A DNA stretch of 64,000 nt from Pokkaliibacter sp. MBI-7 (GTDB lineage Bacteria; Pseudomonadota; Gammaproteobacteria; Pseudomonadales; Balneatricaceae): NCBI RefSeq assembly GCF_029846635.1, contig NZ_JARVTG010000001.1:4303001-4367000 (forward strand), written 5' to 3'. Each line of letters opens with the position of its first letter. Within the stretch, counting starts at the first letter, position 1. The notes below the pieces were generated by a model. That model was given only the letters and a program-made list of their open reading frames with translations. It searched no databases and was not told where the DNA came from. The translations under genes and the position numbers were made by a program. Shown piece by piece: positions 42,017-50,249 of this stretch.

Positions 42017-43163
42017 GCTCTGCCGTCATAGTAGTCGACAGGTCAGGCACATTCACCCACAGCTGTTGCAGCAAACGTGCGTTGGCCAGTGGTTCATAGG
42101 TCAGGGGGTGGGGTTGCCAGCCCAGCCTGCCGTAACGCTGTTGCAGCCAGACGAATACCTGCTGGCAGAAGGCGACCGCCGCGTGGCGGGCAAGGCACTG
42201 GTGAGCCCCTTCACCAAAGGTGAGATGGGCACTGGCATTACTGCGTGCGCTGTCAAAACAGTGCGGATGGGTAAATACGCTGCTGTCGCGGTTGGCCTGT
42301 GCCAGCAGCAGAATCAGTTGTGCGCCCGCGGGCAGAGACTGGCCGCACAGATTGATGCCCTCGTGCAGCTGACGGCGGGTGTGCTGAATGGGGCTGTAGA
42401 AGCGCAGTACCTCATGAATGGCGGTGGGCGTGAAGGTGCAGATCTGCCCTCGCAGCCATGCCAGCAGGGTATCGCTGAGTACACCACGACCGGCGTCGCG
42501 GCTCTGGATCAGCATGCCGAGCAGTGCGGTTATCAGCGCGCTGTGCTGCGCCGGAGGTGCTGTGGCAAGGGTGCACTGCAGCCATGACGAATGACGCAGA
42601 CGCTGGCTGATCTCGTTGATGGCCGTGTCAATCCGTGGCCAGTCAGCCGCCGTATTGTGTGGCCGCATGATGCATTGCAGATCAGGTAACAGGGCGAGGA
42701 TGTGGGCGGTGTCCTCCTCACCGACGTCCATACAGGCCAGCAACCAGCGTGGCATCAGCTCACTGGCCAGCGCTATCCAGTCCCAGCGCGACTGCGTGTC
42801 GATACGAGATTCCAGCCACTGCGCCAGACGTGGCATAAGCGCTGCGGGCTGACCCTGTGCCGTGAGCAGGGCAGCAAACAGGGGCTCCGCCAGTCTGCGC
42901 AGGGTGTTATGCATGGGCGGGTTGTTGACGCGGGCGAGGGCTGCCAGCGTTGTCTGCACGCGCTCGGGAGCCTGCTGTTGATACGCCAGCTCAGACAGCT
43001 CCGGCACTGATGCTGCCGGGTTGTGCAGCAGGGATTGGCAGGCCGCATGGGAGCAGACCAGCCAGCTGCCGTCGGCCAGTGGCTGCAGCGGTTTGCCCTG
43101 GCTGAGGTCCGCGTAGTGCTGGATGGCATCAGCCAGCTGCGAATGCAGTAGCAGGGTAGTCAT
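42000..43163 (-). CDS. Cytochrome P450 with atypical I-helix
   Basis: Soluble bacterial P450 of 387 aa. The ExxR motif of the K-helix is visible as EVLRF near residue 250. The heme loop reads FGEGAHQCLAR near 323, with the Cys ligand. The I-helix region (GMLIQSRDAGRGVLSDT, around 213-230) lacks the usual Ala/Gly-Gly-x-Asp/Glu-Thr that delivers protons to bound oxygen, so chemistry may not be a normal monooxygenation. It overlaps the DUF1127 gene upstream and the AraC gene downstream. No ferredoxin or reductase gene is nearby. Confidence 0.87.
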   Translation of the reverse strand: MTTLLLHSQLADAIQHYADLSQGKPLQPLADGSWLVCSHAACQSLLHNPAASVPELSELAYQQQAPERVQTTLAALARVNNPPMHNTLRRLAEPLFAALLTAQGQPAALMPRLAQWLESRIDTQSRWDWIALASELMPRWLLACMDVGEEDTAHILALLPDLQCIMRPHNTAADWPRIDTAINEISQRLRHSSWLQCTLATAPPAQHSALITALLGMLIQSRDAGRGVLSDTLLAWLRGQICTFTPTAIHEVLRFYSPIQHTRRQLHEGINLCGQSLPAGAQLILLLAQANRDSSVFTHPHCFDSARSNASAHLTFGEGAHQCLARHAAVAFCQQVFVWLQQRYGRLGWQPHPLTYEPLANARLLQQLWVNVPDLSTTMTAEHELPV

Positions 43164-43396
43164 CGGTCGTAGTCCGTTATTCGCTGAGAAAAGGTGGTGA
43201 GGCGGTAATGACTGGGCGCTGCCAGCTGATCGACCCGGTGGCAGTGCGGCTGAAGGGCCGAGCTATTGTCTTGCTGCAGGCCCAGATCCCGCAGCAGATG
43301 GGGTGACAAGTGCGCCAGCTGATGGTGCAACAGTGCCCGCGTTGCTCTGCTGTCCAGCCATTGCCAGCTGCGCAGCAGCAGGGCGATCACCGTCAT
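43160..43396 (-). CDS. DUF1127-like small protein
   Basis: 78-aa protein with the DUF1127 core LAHLSPHLLRDLGL near residues 27-40. It has a longer, His- and Gln-containing C-terminal tail than the usual ~50-aa family members. DUF1127 proteins are small, poorly characterised and in some cases bind RNA. It overlaps its neighbours by 4 nt at both ends, sitting between the ABM and P450 genes, so it is translated from the same mRNA. Confidence 0.78.
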   Translation of the reverse strand: MTVIALLLRSWQWLDSRATRALLHHQLAHLSPHLLRDLGLQQDNSSALQPHCHRVDQLAAPSHYRLTTFSQRITDYDR

Positions 43397-43722
43397 GATG
43401 CAGGCTCACTGCTGGCGGAACGTTGAAATTCATGCTGACGCATCACCTCGCAGATATGGATGCGATAGCCATCGAACAGCTGGGCCTTGCCTTCGCTCTG
43501 CGCCATACGGTGTGCTTCAAACTGGCGCCACTGACTGATGGCGTGATCGCTTTCCCACCACGACAGGCTCAGTACCCGGTTGCTGTCGGTCAGGCTCTGA
43601 AAGCGCTCGATACTGATAAAGCCGGGGATAGTGTCCAGCTGAGGCCGCAGCAGGGCGGCCAGATCCAGATAGCGCTGGCGATGGGGAGTGGTGACGGTTA
43701 CTTCAAACAGAACGGCGAGCAT
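43393..43722 (-). CDS. Antibiotic biosynthesis monooxygenase (ABM) domain protein
   Basis: 109-aa ABM-fold protein (MLAVLFEVTVTTPHR, LRPQLDTIPGFISIERFQS, LSLSWWESDHAISQW, and the EAHRMAQSEGK helix). ABM proteins form dimers that oxidise aromatics without cofactor, or degrade heme. The ATG at 43722 has GGAGG 8 nt upstream, better than an upstream alternative. It is the first gene of the overlapping ABM-DUF1127-P450-AraC run and diverges from an ArsR-type regulator; ABM genes are commonly found beside that regulator. Confidence 0.85.
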   Translation of the reverse strand: MLAVLFEVTVTTPHRQRYLDLAALLRPQLDTIPGFISIERFQSLTDSNRVLSLSWWESDHAISQWRQFEAHRMAQSEGKAQLFDGYRIHICEVMRQHEFQRSASSEPAS

Positions 43723-43798
43723 GGGGTATTCCTCCGGCAAAAAGCAGGCTGACAACGTGAACAGGTGCTTATGCTAGGGCTGTCAGGTCAGGTGATGT

Positions 43799-43814
43799 TT
43801 CGGTGCGTACCGAA
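43799..43814. promoter_or_regulatory. Palindrome, candidate ArsR operator
   Basis: TTCGGT-GCGT-ACCGAA is a 6-bp inverted repeat with a 4-bp spacer in the 174-bp region between the divergent ABM operon and the ArsR gene. Position suggests a shared operator. Confidence 0.5.
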
Positions 43815-43896
43815 GCATTCGCCGCCCTGCTGTGGAACAATAGCGGGCAGTTTTCCCCTGCCAGAACCTGTGCGCTTGCTCAGAAGGACGCCGCTT

Positions 43897-44610
43897 ATGG
43901 TCGATGCCCTCAATCAGGACACCTTTCAGATTGCCCGCATGGCAACCCTGTTTGCCGAACCCAGCCGCGCCATCATGCTGATGACTCTGATGGATGGCCG
44001 CGCCTATACCGCCGGTGAGCTGGCACGGGTCGCCAGCCTGACGCCGCAGACGGCCAGTGGCCACCTTGGCATGCTGACGGAGAATGGTTTGCTCGAGCTG
44101 CTCAAACAGGGGCGGCACCGTTATTACCGGCTGGCTAATGGGGAAGTGGCAGAAGCCATAGAAGCGCTGTCACGGCTGACCATGACGCCCAGGGTGAAAG
44201 CGGTACGTTCGACCGTGCCTCTGGCTCTGCGGCAGGCCAGAACCTGCTATGACCACATTGCCGGTGAGCTGGGAGTGGCCATCTATGACGGATTCTTTCA
44301 GGCGGGGTTTCTGCAGGAGGAGCGCGGCAGTCTGTTACTGACCGAGGCGGGGCGAAAGTATTGCATGACGCTGGGAATGGTCATGGATGAAGCGTTATCC
44401 GGTTACCGGCAACCTGAGGCAAGGCCCTGTCTGGACTGGAGCGAACGACGTTACCATCTGGCCGGACCGCTGGCCAGGGCGCTGCTGGAGGCGTATCTGG
44501 ACAAGGATGTGCTGAGGCGCAGCGACGGCAGCCGTCAACTGCGCATTACGCCCAAAGGCTGGCAACACTTTGCCTCGCACGGAATAGGATTGCAGGCCAG
44601 GGCAGGTTGA
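43897..44610 (+). CDS. ArsR-family winged-helix regulator with C-terminal domain
   Basis: 237-aa regulator. The N-terminal winged helix (~1-95) has FAEPSRAIMLMTLMDGRAYTAGE as start and the recognition segment VASLTPQTASGHLGMLTENGLL. The remaining ~140 residues are a helical domain absent from small metal-sensing ArsR proteins (RARTCYDHIAGELG-like RQARTCYDHIAGELGVAI). No Cys metal-binding pair is visible in the DNA-binding domain, so a small organic effector is more likely. The ATG at 43897 has AAGGA upstream; longer frames are unlikely. It diverges from the ABM-P450 operon and probably represses it. Confidence 0.85.
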   Translation: MVDALNQDTFQIARMATLFAEPSRAIMLMTLMDGRAYTAGELARVASLTPQTASGHLGMLTENGLLELLKQGRHRYYRLANGEVAEAIEALSRLTMTPRVKAVRSTVPLALRQARTCYDHIAGELGVAIYDGFFQAGFLQEERGSLLLTEAGRKYCMTLGMVMDEALSGYRQPEARPCLDWSERRYHLAGPLARALLEAYLDKDVLRRSDGSRQLRITPKGWQHFASHGIGLQARAG

Positions 44611-44625
44611 TCAGTTCAGCCAGCG

Positions 44626-44796
44626 TCACCTGCTAAGCAGATAACCCAGACTGACCAGAACGAACAGTGTCGTGTACGCCACGATACCGATATTGCATTC
44701 CATATCGGCGTTCTTACGAAAACGCCCGCCTGTTAGTAAACGCCCGGTAAGAGCAAAAAACAGGCTGATCCAATTACCCGACAAGATTTTCTCCAT
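44626..44796 (-). CDS. Small membrane protein
   Basis: 56-aa protein with two hydrophobic segments (WISLFFALTGRLL and GIVAYTTLFVLVSLGYLL) separated by a charged loop RFRKNADMECN. GAGGT precedes the ATG at 44796 by 7 nt, which favours this start over one 25 codons upstream. It converges with the ArsR gene. Function unknown. Confidence 0.6.
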   Translation of the reverse strand: MEKILSGNWISLFFALTGRLLTGGRFRKNADMECNIGIVAYTTLFVLVSLGYLLSR

Positions 44797-45098
44797 TGGG
44801 ATCACCTCGCTTGTCTGCCTGAATACGAAGGTCACCAAGACATACAGCATAATTCGTGCACAGTTTTGCACTTAGCTGTGTGTTTTAGCCGCTGTCTGTA
44901 AGAACGGCAAGAGGTTAGTCAGGTTTGTGCAAGGATTTTTTACTTACGGAGCGCCTTTGAGAACGTGAATACGCTCTGGCATCCAGATATGGCTGTTATT
45001 GGACAGGGATAAGAACAGACACGCCGGGCGGCGTAGTCTGCATGGCCTCTGCATATCTGCACGAAGGCCATACCCGAGAGCGGTAGGTGAAAGGAGCT
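44797..45098. other. Intergenic region
   Basis: 302 bp without a believable gene. The part next to the small membrane protein carries repeated GTGCA words (around 44855-44872) that resemble the motif in the DeoR-site repeats at 23001; this may be chance. Confidence 0.4.
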
Positions 45099-45836
45099 TC
45101 AGGAAATCTCGATCTGGTAGCGGAACGTATCCGCTGCGCCGCGGGACAGACGATATTCAATGGGCTGGCGGTCATATCCCAGCGCTACCCGCTCGATCAC
45201 CGCTACCGGCTTGCCTTCCTCAATCCCCAGATGAGCAGCGGTTGGCCCGTCGGCTGTGGCAATGCTCAGGGTTTCCTGCGCGGAGGCGATCTGCTGGCCG
45301 CATAACTCTTCATAGAAGGGGTAGAGCAGGTTGCCAAAGGCACTCAGCTCAATCTCCATCAGTCTGGCGAAACGTGCTTCGGCCAGCCAGATTTCCTCCC
45401 AGAACACCGTTCTGCCACCGATCAGGCGCAGGCGCTCAAGGCGCAGGGTGCGCTCACCGCTGGCCAGCGACAGGGCACGCGCGACAGTGTCATCGGGGGT
45501 GACCAGTTCACGGGCAATGACCCGGCCTTCCGGCATTTGCTGATCACCGGCGCTGTCGACCTGGCGGAAGAAGCGAAAAAAGGAGGCATCGAAGTTCGGG
45601 CGACGCACAAAGGTGCCACGGCCCTGGCTGCGTTGCAGCAGACCATCACTGACCAGCGTGTCGACTGCCTTGCGGATCGTTCCCACGGCCACACCGTAGA
45701 GTTTTGTCAGCTCGGCTTCAGTCGGAATGGGTTCATCTGGCAGCCATTCACGAGTCGCAATTTTATTCATCATCTCGTCCCGCAAACGCTGATAAAGCGG
45801 CAAGCGGTCGTCCTGGCCCAGTTTAGAAAAACTCAT
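45099..45836 (-). CDS. GntR-family regulator (HutC/UTRA type)
   Basis: 245-aa repressor with an N-terminal GntR winged helix (PIPTEAELTKLYGVAVGTIRK, residues ~36-56) and a C-terminal UTRA effector domain (residues ~95-240; RLRLIGGRTVFWEEIWL, and the C-terminal FRYQIEI pattern). It is divergent from a hydrolase-transporter pair across a 174-bp spacer holding a perfect palindrome, so it most likely represses them until the substrate appears. Confidence 0.87.
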   Translation of the reverse strand: MSFSKLGQDDRLPLYQRLRDEMMNKIATREWLPDEPIPTEAELTKLYGVAVGTIRKAVDTLVSDGLLQRSQGRGTFVRRPNFDASFFRFFRQVDSAGDQQMPEGRVIARELVTPDDTVARALSLASGERTLRLERLRLIGGRTVFWEEIWLAEARFARLMEIELSAFGNLLYPFYEELCGQQIASAQETLSIATADGPTAAHLGIEEGKPVAVIERVALGYDRQPIEYRLSRGAADTFRYQIEIS

Positions 45837-45935
45837 ACAGACATCCAGATCGGTAAATCTCGTTACTCTAATCAGCTTGCCCTGCAGCGTCCACGGTTGT
45901 TGACAGCTTAATTTAGGAAAGATATGGTCATCTAG

Positions 45936-45947
45936 TCATATATATGA
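45936..45947. promoter_or_regulatory. Palindromic GntR operator candidate
   Basis: TCATATATATGA is a perfect palindrome in an AT-rich stretch of related words (TCATCTAGTCATA upstream, TATGAATATATGA downstream), within the divergent spacer of the GntR gene and the hydrolase gene. Confidence 0.5.
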
Positions 45948-46010
45948 ATATATGAATTCGGCCGCCCCAGTCTGGCCGTCGAAGCTCATAAAAACAGGTA
46001 CAGCTTGACC

Positions 46011-46874
46011 ATGACTTGCCCTGCTCACACTGCATCGTCTGTTCACCCGTCAGCCGCTTCCACGCCGCTGCCGGTAACGGGGGTGGACTCCCATGCCCAT
46101 GTCTTCAGCCGCAACCTGCCGCTGACCGAAGGCCGCCGCTATTCCCCCGACTATGACGCGCTGATCGACGACTTCCTTAGTCATCTTGACCGTCATGGCC
46201 TGTCTCACGGCGTACTGGTACAGCCCAGCTTCCTCGGTACTGACAACAGTTACATGCTGGCGGCCATGGCTCAGCACCCGAAGCGTTTGCGCGGTGTGGC
46301 CGTGATTGAGCGGACAATGGCCGAGGCTGAGCTGGATACCCTCAGCGCCGCAGGTGTGGTTGGTGCGCGGCTGAACCTGATCGGTAAAGAGACAGAAGAT
46401 TACTCGGCTGCGGACTGGCAGTTGTTCTTCAAACGTCTGGCCTCGCGCGGCTGGCATATCGAGATTCATCGTCATATTGACGACATTCATCAGTTTCTAC
46501 CGGCCATTCTGGCCAGCGGCGTACAGGTGGTGATTGACCACTTTGGCCGTCCTCAGGCGGGTATCCATCGCGATAACTCGCAACACCAGGCATTTCTGGA
46601 TTTGCTGGCCTCTCAGCAGATCTGGATCAAGTTGTCGGCAAGCTATCGCAACCATGCCGACGTGGCGCAAGCCATCACCATGCTGGACCTGCTGCGCGAC
46701 GCCTGTGGCGGCTCGCAGCGTTTCCTGTGGGGCAGTGACTGGCCCCATACCCAGTTCGAAGATCAGACCGGTTACGACCAGCAGTTTTCGATCATGGAAC
46801 AGGTGATCACGGACGGTGAAGAACGGAAAAAAGTGTTGGTAGACAACCCAACCGCATTGTTCAAACTGGCCTGA
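46011..46874 (+). CDS. Amidohydrolase-2 / 2-pyrone-4,6-dicarboxylate lactonase-like protein
   Basis: TIM-barrel hydrolase of 287 aa. Visible motifs are VDSHAHVF at the N-terminus (the HxH metal-site equivalent), HIEIHRHID, VVIDHFGRP and LWGSDWPHTQF with the catalytic Asp. The LigI lactonase and related hydrolases of aromatic or dicarboxylic lactones share these. It is followed after 67 bp by a MatC-like carrier and controlled by the divergent GntR gene, so uptake and hydrolysis of a carboxylated lactone is likely. The ATG was preferred; a TTG two codons upstream has better AGGT spacing. Confidence 0.82.
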   Translation: MTCPAHTASSVHPSAASTPLPVTGVDSHAHVFSRNLPLTEGRRYSPDYDALIDDFLSHLDRHGLSHGVLVQPSFLGTDNSYMLAAMAQHPKRLRGVAVIERTMAEAELDTLSAAGVVGARLNLIGKETEDYSAADWQLFFKRLASRGWHIEIHRHIDDIHQFLPAILASGVQVVIDHFGRPQAGIHRDNSQHQAFLDLLASQQIWIKLSASYRNHADVAQAITMLDLLRDACGGSQRFLWGSDWPHTQFEDQTGYDQQFSIMEQVITDGEERKKVLVDNPTALFKLA

Positions 46875-46941
46875 CGGCCAGTGAGAGCACGCTTCTGCAA
46901 GCAACAATGACTGGTTTGTATAAAAAGAAGGACAAACAGAA

Positions 46942-48243
46942 ATGATGAGTCTCATCGTCGTGGCGGCGATTGTGCTGGCCATAGTGCTGGGGTATCGCAC
47001 CCGCATTAATATCGGCCTTTATGCCATTGCCTTTTCTTACCTGATCGGCTGTTTCGTGATGGGGCTCAAGCCCGACGAAATCATCAAGATGTGGCCGCTG
47101 AAGATCTTCTTTATTATCTTCTCGGTGTCACTGTTCTATAGCTTTGCCACCATCAACGGCACGCTGGAGCGGCTGGCAGAGCACCTGATGTACCGCTGCC
47201 GCAACTTCCCTCATTTGCTGCCCTATGCCGTCTTCTTCACCGCCACCCTGATTGCCGGGCTGGGCGCAGGCTATTACACCGTGCTGGCCTTTATGGCGCC
47301 GATTACCCTGCTGTTGTGCCAGCGCACAGGCATGAGCATGATCATCGGTGCCATGTCGGTGAACTACGGCGCCCTGGCCGGTGCTAACTTTGTTGCCAGT
47401 CAGAGCGGCATTATTTTCCGCGGTCTGATGATGAACGCCGGTATTGCGGAAGATGCGGCCTTTGTTGATGCACTGGGCATCTTCGTCAGTACGCTGGTGA
47501 TTCCGCTGATCGTCATCTCCGGCATGGTATTCCTCGGTGGCCATCGTCATACCATGTCCAAAGAAGCCTTCAATATCGGCTTGCCTAAGGCCTTCAACAA
47601 AGAGCAGAAAATCACCCTGTGGCTGACGCTGCTGATGATGGCGCTGGTGCTGGTATTCCCCATTGCCCATATTCTGGCGCCGGACAATCACACCATTACC
47701 TTTATCAACTCCAAGGTGGATATCGGCCTGATCGCCAGCATTTTCTCGGTGATTGCACTGATGCTGAAGCTGGGTGATGAGCGCAAGGCCATTGCGTCCT
47801 TGCCCTGGGCGACCATCATCATGATCTGTGGCGTGGGCATGCTGATCAGCGTGGCGATCAAGGCGGGCACCATCGATGCGCTGGCTTCCTGGATTGGTAC
47901 CACCATTCCTGCTGCACTGGTGCCGCTTGCCTTTGGTGTGGTGGGCGCGCTGATGTCGCTGTTTGCCAGTACGCTGGGCGTGGTCACACCGGCGCTGTTC
48001 CCCATCGTGCCGTCGATTGCCACCACACTGGGGATCGACCCCATGGTGATCTTTATTGCCATCGTTGTCGGTGCGCAGGCGACTTCCATTTCCCCGTTCT
48101 CTTCCGGCGGCAGCCTGACACTGGGCGCCTGCACCGATGAAGAAAGCCGCGCCAGGCTGTTCCCGCAGCTGCTGTTCCGCGCAGCACCGCTGGGCTTTGC
48201 TGCCGCACTGGTCTACAACGTGGTCATGACCTTTGTACTTTGA
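46942..48243 (+). CDS. MatC/ion-transporter superfamily dicarboxylate carrier
   Basis: Inner-membrane carrier of 433 aa with about 12 hydrophobic segments in two halves. It resembles MatC-type malonate/dicarboxylate carriers: the N-terminal GYRTRINIGLYAIAFSYLIG, GAGYYTVLAFMAPI with NYGALAGANF, and SPFSSGGSLTLGACTDEE near the C-terminus. AAGGA lies 11 nt before the first ATG. It forms a pair with the lactonase-like gene and is followed by a terminator. Confidence 0.83.
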   Translation: MMSLIVVAAIVLAIVLGYRTRINIGLYAIAFSYLIGCFVMGLKPDEIIKMWPLKIFFIIFSVSLFYSFATINGTLERLAEHLMYRCRNFPHLLPYAVFFTATLIAGLGAGYYTVLAFMAPITLLLCQRTGMSMIIGAMSVNYGALAGANFVASQSGIIFRGLMMNAGIAEDAAFVDALGIFVSTLVIPLIVISGMVFLGGHRHTMSKEAFNIGLPKAFNKEQKITLWLTLLMMALVLVFPIAHILAPDNHTITFINSKVDIGLIASIFSVIALMLKLGDERKAIASLPWATIIMICGVGMLISVAIKAGTIDALASWIGTTIPAALVPLAFGVVGALMSLFASTLGVVTPALFPIVPSIATTLGIDPMVIFIAIVVGAQATSISPFSSGGSLTLGACTDEESRARLFPQLLFRAAPLGFAAALVYNVVMTFVL

Positions 48244-48291
48244 GTGAGCGCACAGGCGTTCTCTCCCGCTTTGCATAACGAAGATGCAGAC

Positions 48292-48330
48292 AACCCGACC
48301 AGTCAAGGATGATTGGTTGGGTTTTTTCTT
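48292..48330 (+). terminator. Rho-independent terminator
   Basis: AACCCGACCA pairs with TGGTTGGGTT (10 bp with one G-U, 12-nt loop) followed by TTTTTCTTTG, 49 bp after the carrier stop. Confidence 0.82.
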
Positions 48331-48424
48331 TGTAATGAGTTATCAATATTTTTGTGGCACTTGCCAGTCAGTGATCGGGTGATAAATTGATCCCGCATTT
48401 TTCTCATATCAAACGGATGTTGAA

Positions 48425-48529
48425 ATGAAAGTTAAAGCGTTACTTTTTGTCCTGCAGTTGCCACTGGTATTAAATGCTTTTGCGGAAGAGATTGCTGATG
48501 AAAGACTCCTTGTAAAAGTGTTAGGTTAG
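48425..48529 (+). CDS. Possible 34-aa secreted peptide or gene remnant
   Basis: Short ORF that begins MKVKALLFVLQLPLVLNAFA, a well-formed signal peptide, then EEIADERLLVKVLG and stop. Only ~14 residues would remain after cleavage. It may be a real peptide or the 5' remnant of a lost gene; the ribosome-binding site is weak. Confidence 0.3.
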   Translation: MKVKALLFVLQLPLVLNAFAEEIADERLLVKVLG

Positions 48530-48650
48530 TTTTTTCGTATTCTGAACTGTGTGCAAGTACCGTGTTTTATATCCCTACGCTTTTACAAGGAAATAAGATA
48601 GACATGTCATGAATTTAGAGAATGGTTTTAGAGAAAAAGCCTTTTGGTGT

Positions 48651-49268
48651 TTATCTTTCTTTTATCTCAACAAACTGACCTTTCTTATCCCGCTCAAAAG
48701 TAACGCCTGCCTCACGTTCCAGCAGTGGCAAAATACTGTCATCTTTGTTGAGTACGGTACCTATTGAAACGTAATGTCCATTATCAGGGTTGCGCATATA
48801 GTCCTCTGTTTCATCACCCGCGGTAAAGCGCCAGCCACTGTCATCACTACCATCTGTTGCCTCGCGATATAAATAGCCAACCTGACGGCCTTCGGAAAGA
48901 ATATTGTCCGTAACGATGCAGTGCAGAGTGTATTTATCGACGACAGAGGGCACAGGGTCGTCTATGTCAGTATTGATAATGTGGCAGGCACTGAATTCTA
49001 TTTTGTCACCTAATTTCAGGTCTTTTATATGGATTGGAACATTGTCTAAGAAACCAGAAAATAAACCATTACTGATATTTTCTATTTTTACCCACATACG
49101 TTCAGCGTATGACTTATCAGTGCTGCTATTAGTCTCCTCGAAAATAAGCTTGGCCAGATTGCCTGCTTTTAACAGCGTAATAGCCTCGGGGGAGGGTTTG
49201 TAAAAGGTATAGGGAAACTCATCTGCAACCGCTTGTGCATTTACTAAGTGCCATGTTTTGTTTTGCAT
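48651..49268 (-). CDS. DUF2314-DUF2185 (Imm33-like) protein
   Basis: 205-aa soluble protein. The N-terminal half (YTFYKPSPEAITLLKAGNLA, MWVKIENISNGLFSGFLDNVP, LGDKIEFSACHII) resembles DUF2314. The C-terminal half (GRQVGYLYREATDGSDDSGWRF, DETEDYMRNPDNGHYVSIGTVLN, LLEREAGVTFERD) matches DUF2185, also called Imm33, seen in immunity proteins of polymorphic toxin systems. No toxin gene is adjacent. Lower GC than the flanks suggests transfer. The start at 49268 was preferred over one 21 codons upstream; neither has a strong ribosome-binding site. Confidence 0.75.
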   Translation of the reverse strand: MQNKTWHLVNAQAVADEFPYTFYKPSPEAITLLKAGNLAKLIFEETNSSTDKSYAERMWVKIENISNGLFSGFLDNVPIHIKDLKLGDKIEFSACHIINTDIDDPVPSVVDKYTLHCIVTDNILSEGRQVGYLYREATDGSDDSGWRFTAGDETEDYMRNPDNGHYVSIGTVLNKDDSILPLLEREAGVTFERDKKGQFVEIKER

Positions 49269-49340
49269 AGTCTCAATACCGAAAGTCGTCTTTGTCAGAT
49301 GTGTTATCAGATGCACTGATCGTATTTGCATTGCACAGTG

Positions 49341-50249
49341 CTACACCCCCAGCGCCTCCAGATACTTCTCGAGGATCAGATTCGGTCGTGCCGCCTTGCG
49401 GGTAATAGCCGAATACTGGGTGCCAAAGTATAGCTGACGTGGCAACAAAGGCCGCATCAGACCATCGCGCACCCAGCGCTGGGCAAAGTGGGTGGGCAGA
49501 TAACCAATAAAGTGGCCGGTGAGAATCAGAAAGGCGATACCTTCGCGGTCGGTTGCGGTGGCCTGACTGTTAAGCCGCTGATGCTTGCTCTTGATCTCGG
49601 CGATCTGGGCGAAGGCCGGGACGACGGCGTCGTAGTGATAGATGTCTTCCGGCAGCAGCTCTTCATCGGTGCGGTTATAGAGCGGGTGTCCGGCACTGCA
49701 ATACAGCTGTGACGTCTCTTCGTACAGCGGGTAATAGTTCAGACCCTGCAGTGGCCGCAGCTCGGGGATTACGCCGATATGCAGACGGCTGTCGAGTACG
49801 CCCAGCTCGATATCGTTGGGCGGAATCATGCGGATATTGATGCGAATCTCTGGCCCGGCTTTTTTCAGTGCCGCCAGCGCATGAGTAATGCGCATATGGG
49901 GCAGGGTGACGAGGTTATCGGTGATGCCGATATTCAGTTCACCTTTGAGCTGATGGTGAATGGCGTTGACCTGAGTTTTGAAGGTTTCCAGCGACACCAG
50001 CAGCTGCTGCGAAGCGTTATAAATCTCCTGCCCTTCTTCCGTCAGGGTAAAGCCGCTGCGACCGCGCTGACACAGGCGAAGATCAAGGCGTTTTTCCAGA
50101 TCGCTGATGGCAATGGAGATGGCAGGGCGGCTGATATTGAGCTGCACTTCTGCTGCGGCAAAGCCGCCGTTGTCGACCACGGCTTTGAAAATCTTCAGCA
50201 GACGGATGTCGATATCGCTGATCTGGCCTATGGCTTTATGGCTTTTCAT
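49341..50249 (-). CDS. LysR-family regulator of the beta-alanine/pyrimidine cluster
   Basis: LysR-type regulator of 302 aa with HTH FAAAEVQLNISRPAISIAI (residues ~30-48) and an effector domain. It diverges from the aminotransferase gene across 194 bp, so it is the probable activator of that catabolic operon. The start MKSHKAIGQ was preferred over an upstream GTG because it has GAGA nearby. The HTH reads SRPAIS rather than the usual SQPALS. Confidence 0.85.
   Translation of the reverse strand: MKSHKAIGQISDIDIRLLKIFKAVVDNGGFAAAEVQLNISRPAISIAISDLEKRLDLRLCQRGRSGFTLTEEGQEIYNASQQLLVSLETFKTQVNAIHHQLKGELNIGITDNLVTLPHMRITHALAALKKAGPEIRINIRMIPPNDIELGVLDSRLHIGVIPELRPLQGLNYYPLYEETSQLYCSAGHPLYNRTDEELLPEDIYHYDAVVPAFAQIAEIKSKHQRLNSQATATDREGIAFLILTGHFIGYLPTHFAQRWVRDGLMRPLLPRQLYFGTQYSAITRKAARPNLILEKYLEALGV

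Larger units (their letters stand above)
48244..48650. other. AT-rich intergenic region
   Basis: 407 bp. It contains the terminator of the carrier gene and one small signal-peptide-like ORF at 48425; base composition falls from here to about 49340, unlike the flanks. Confidence 0.5.

Noticed and set aside
47128..48306. Minus-strand ORF rich in Gly, His and Gln
   Set aside because: Antisense to the MatC-like carrier; composition is that of a reversed hydrophobic gene.
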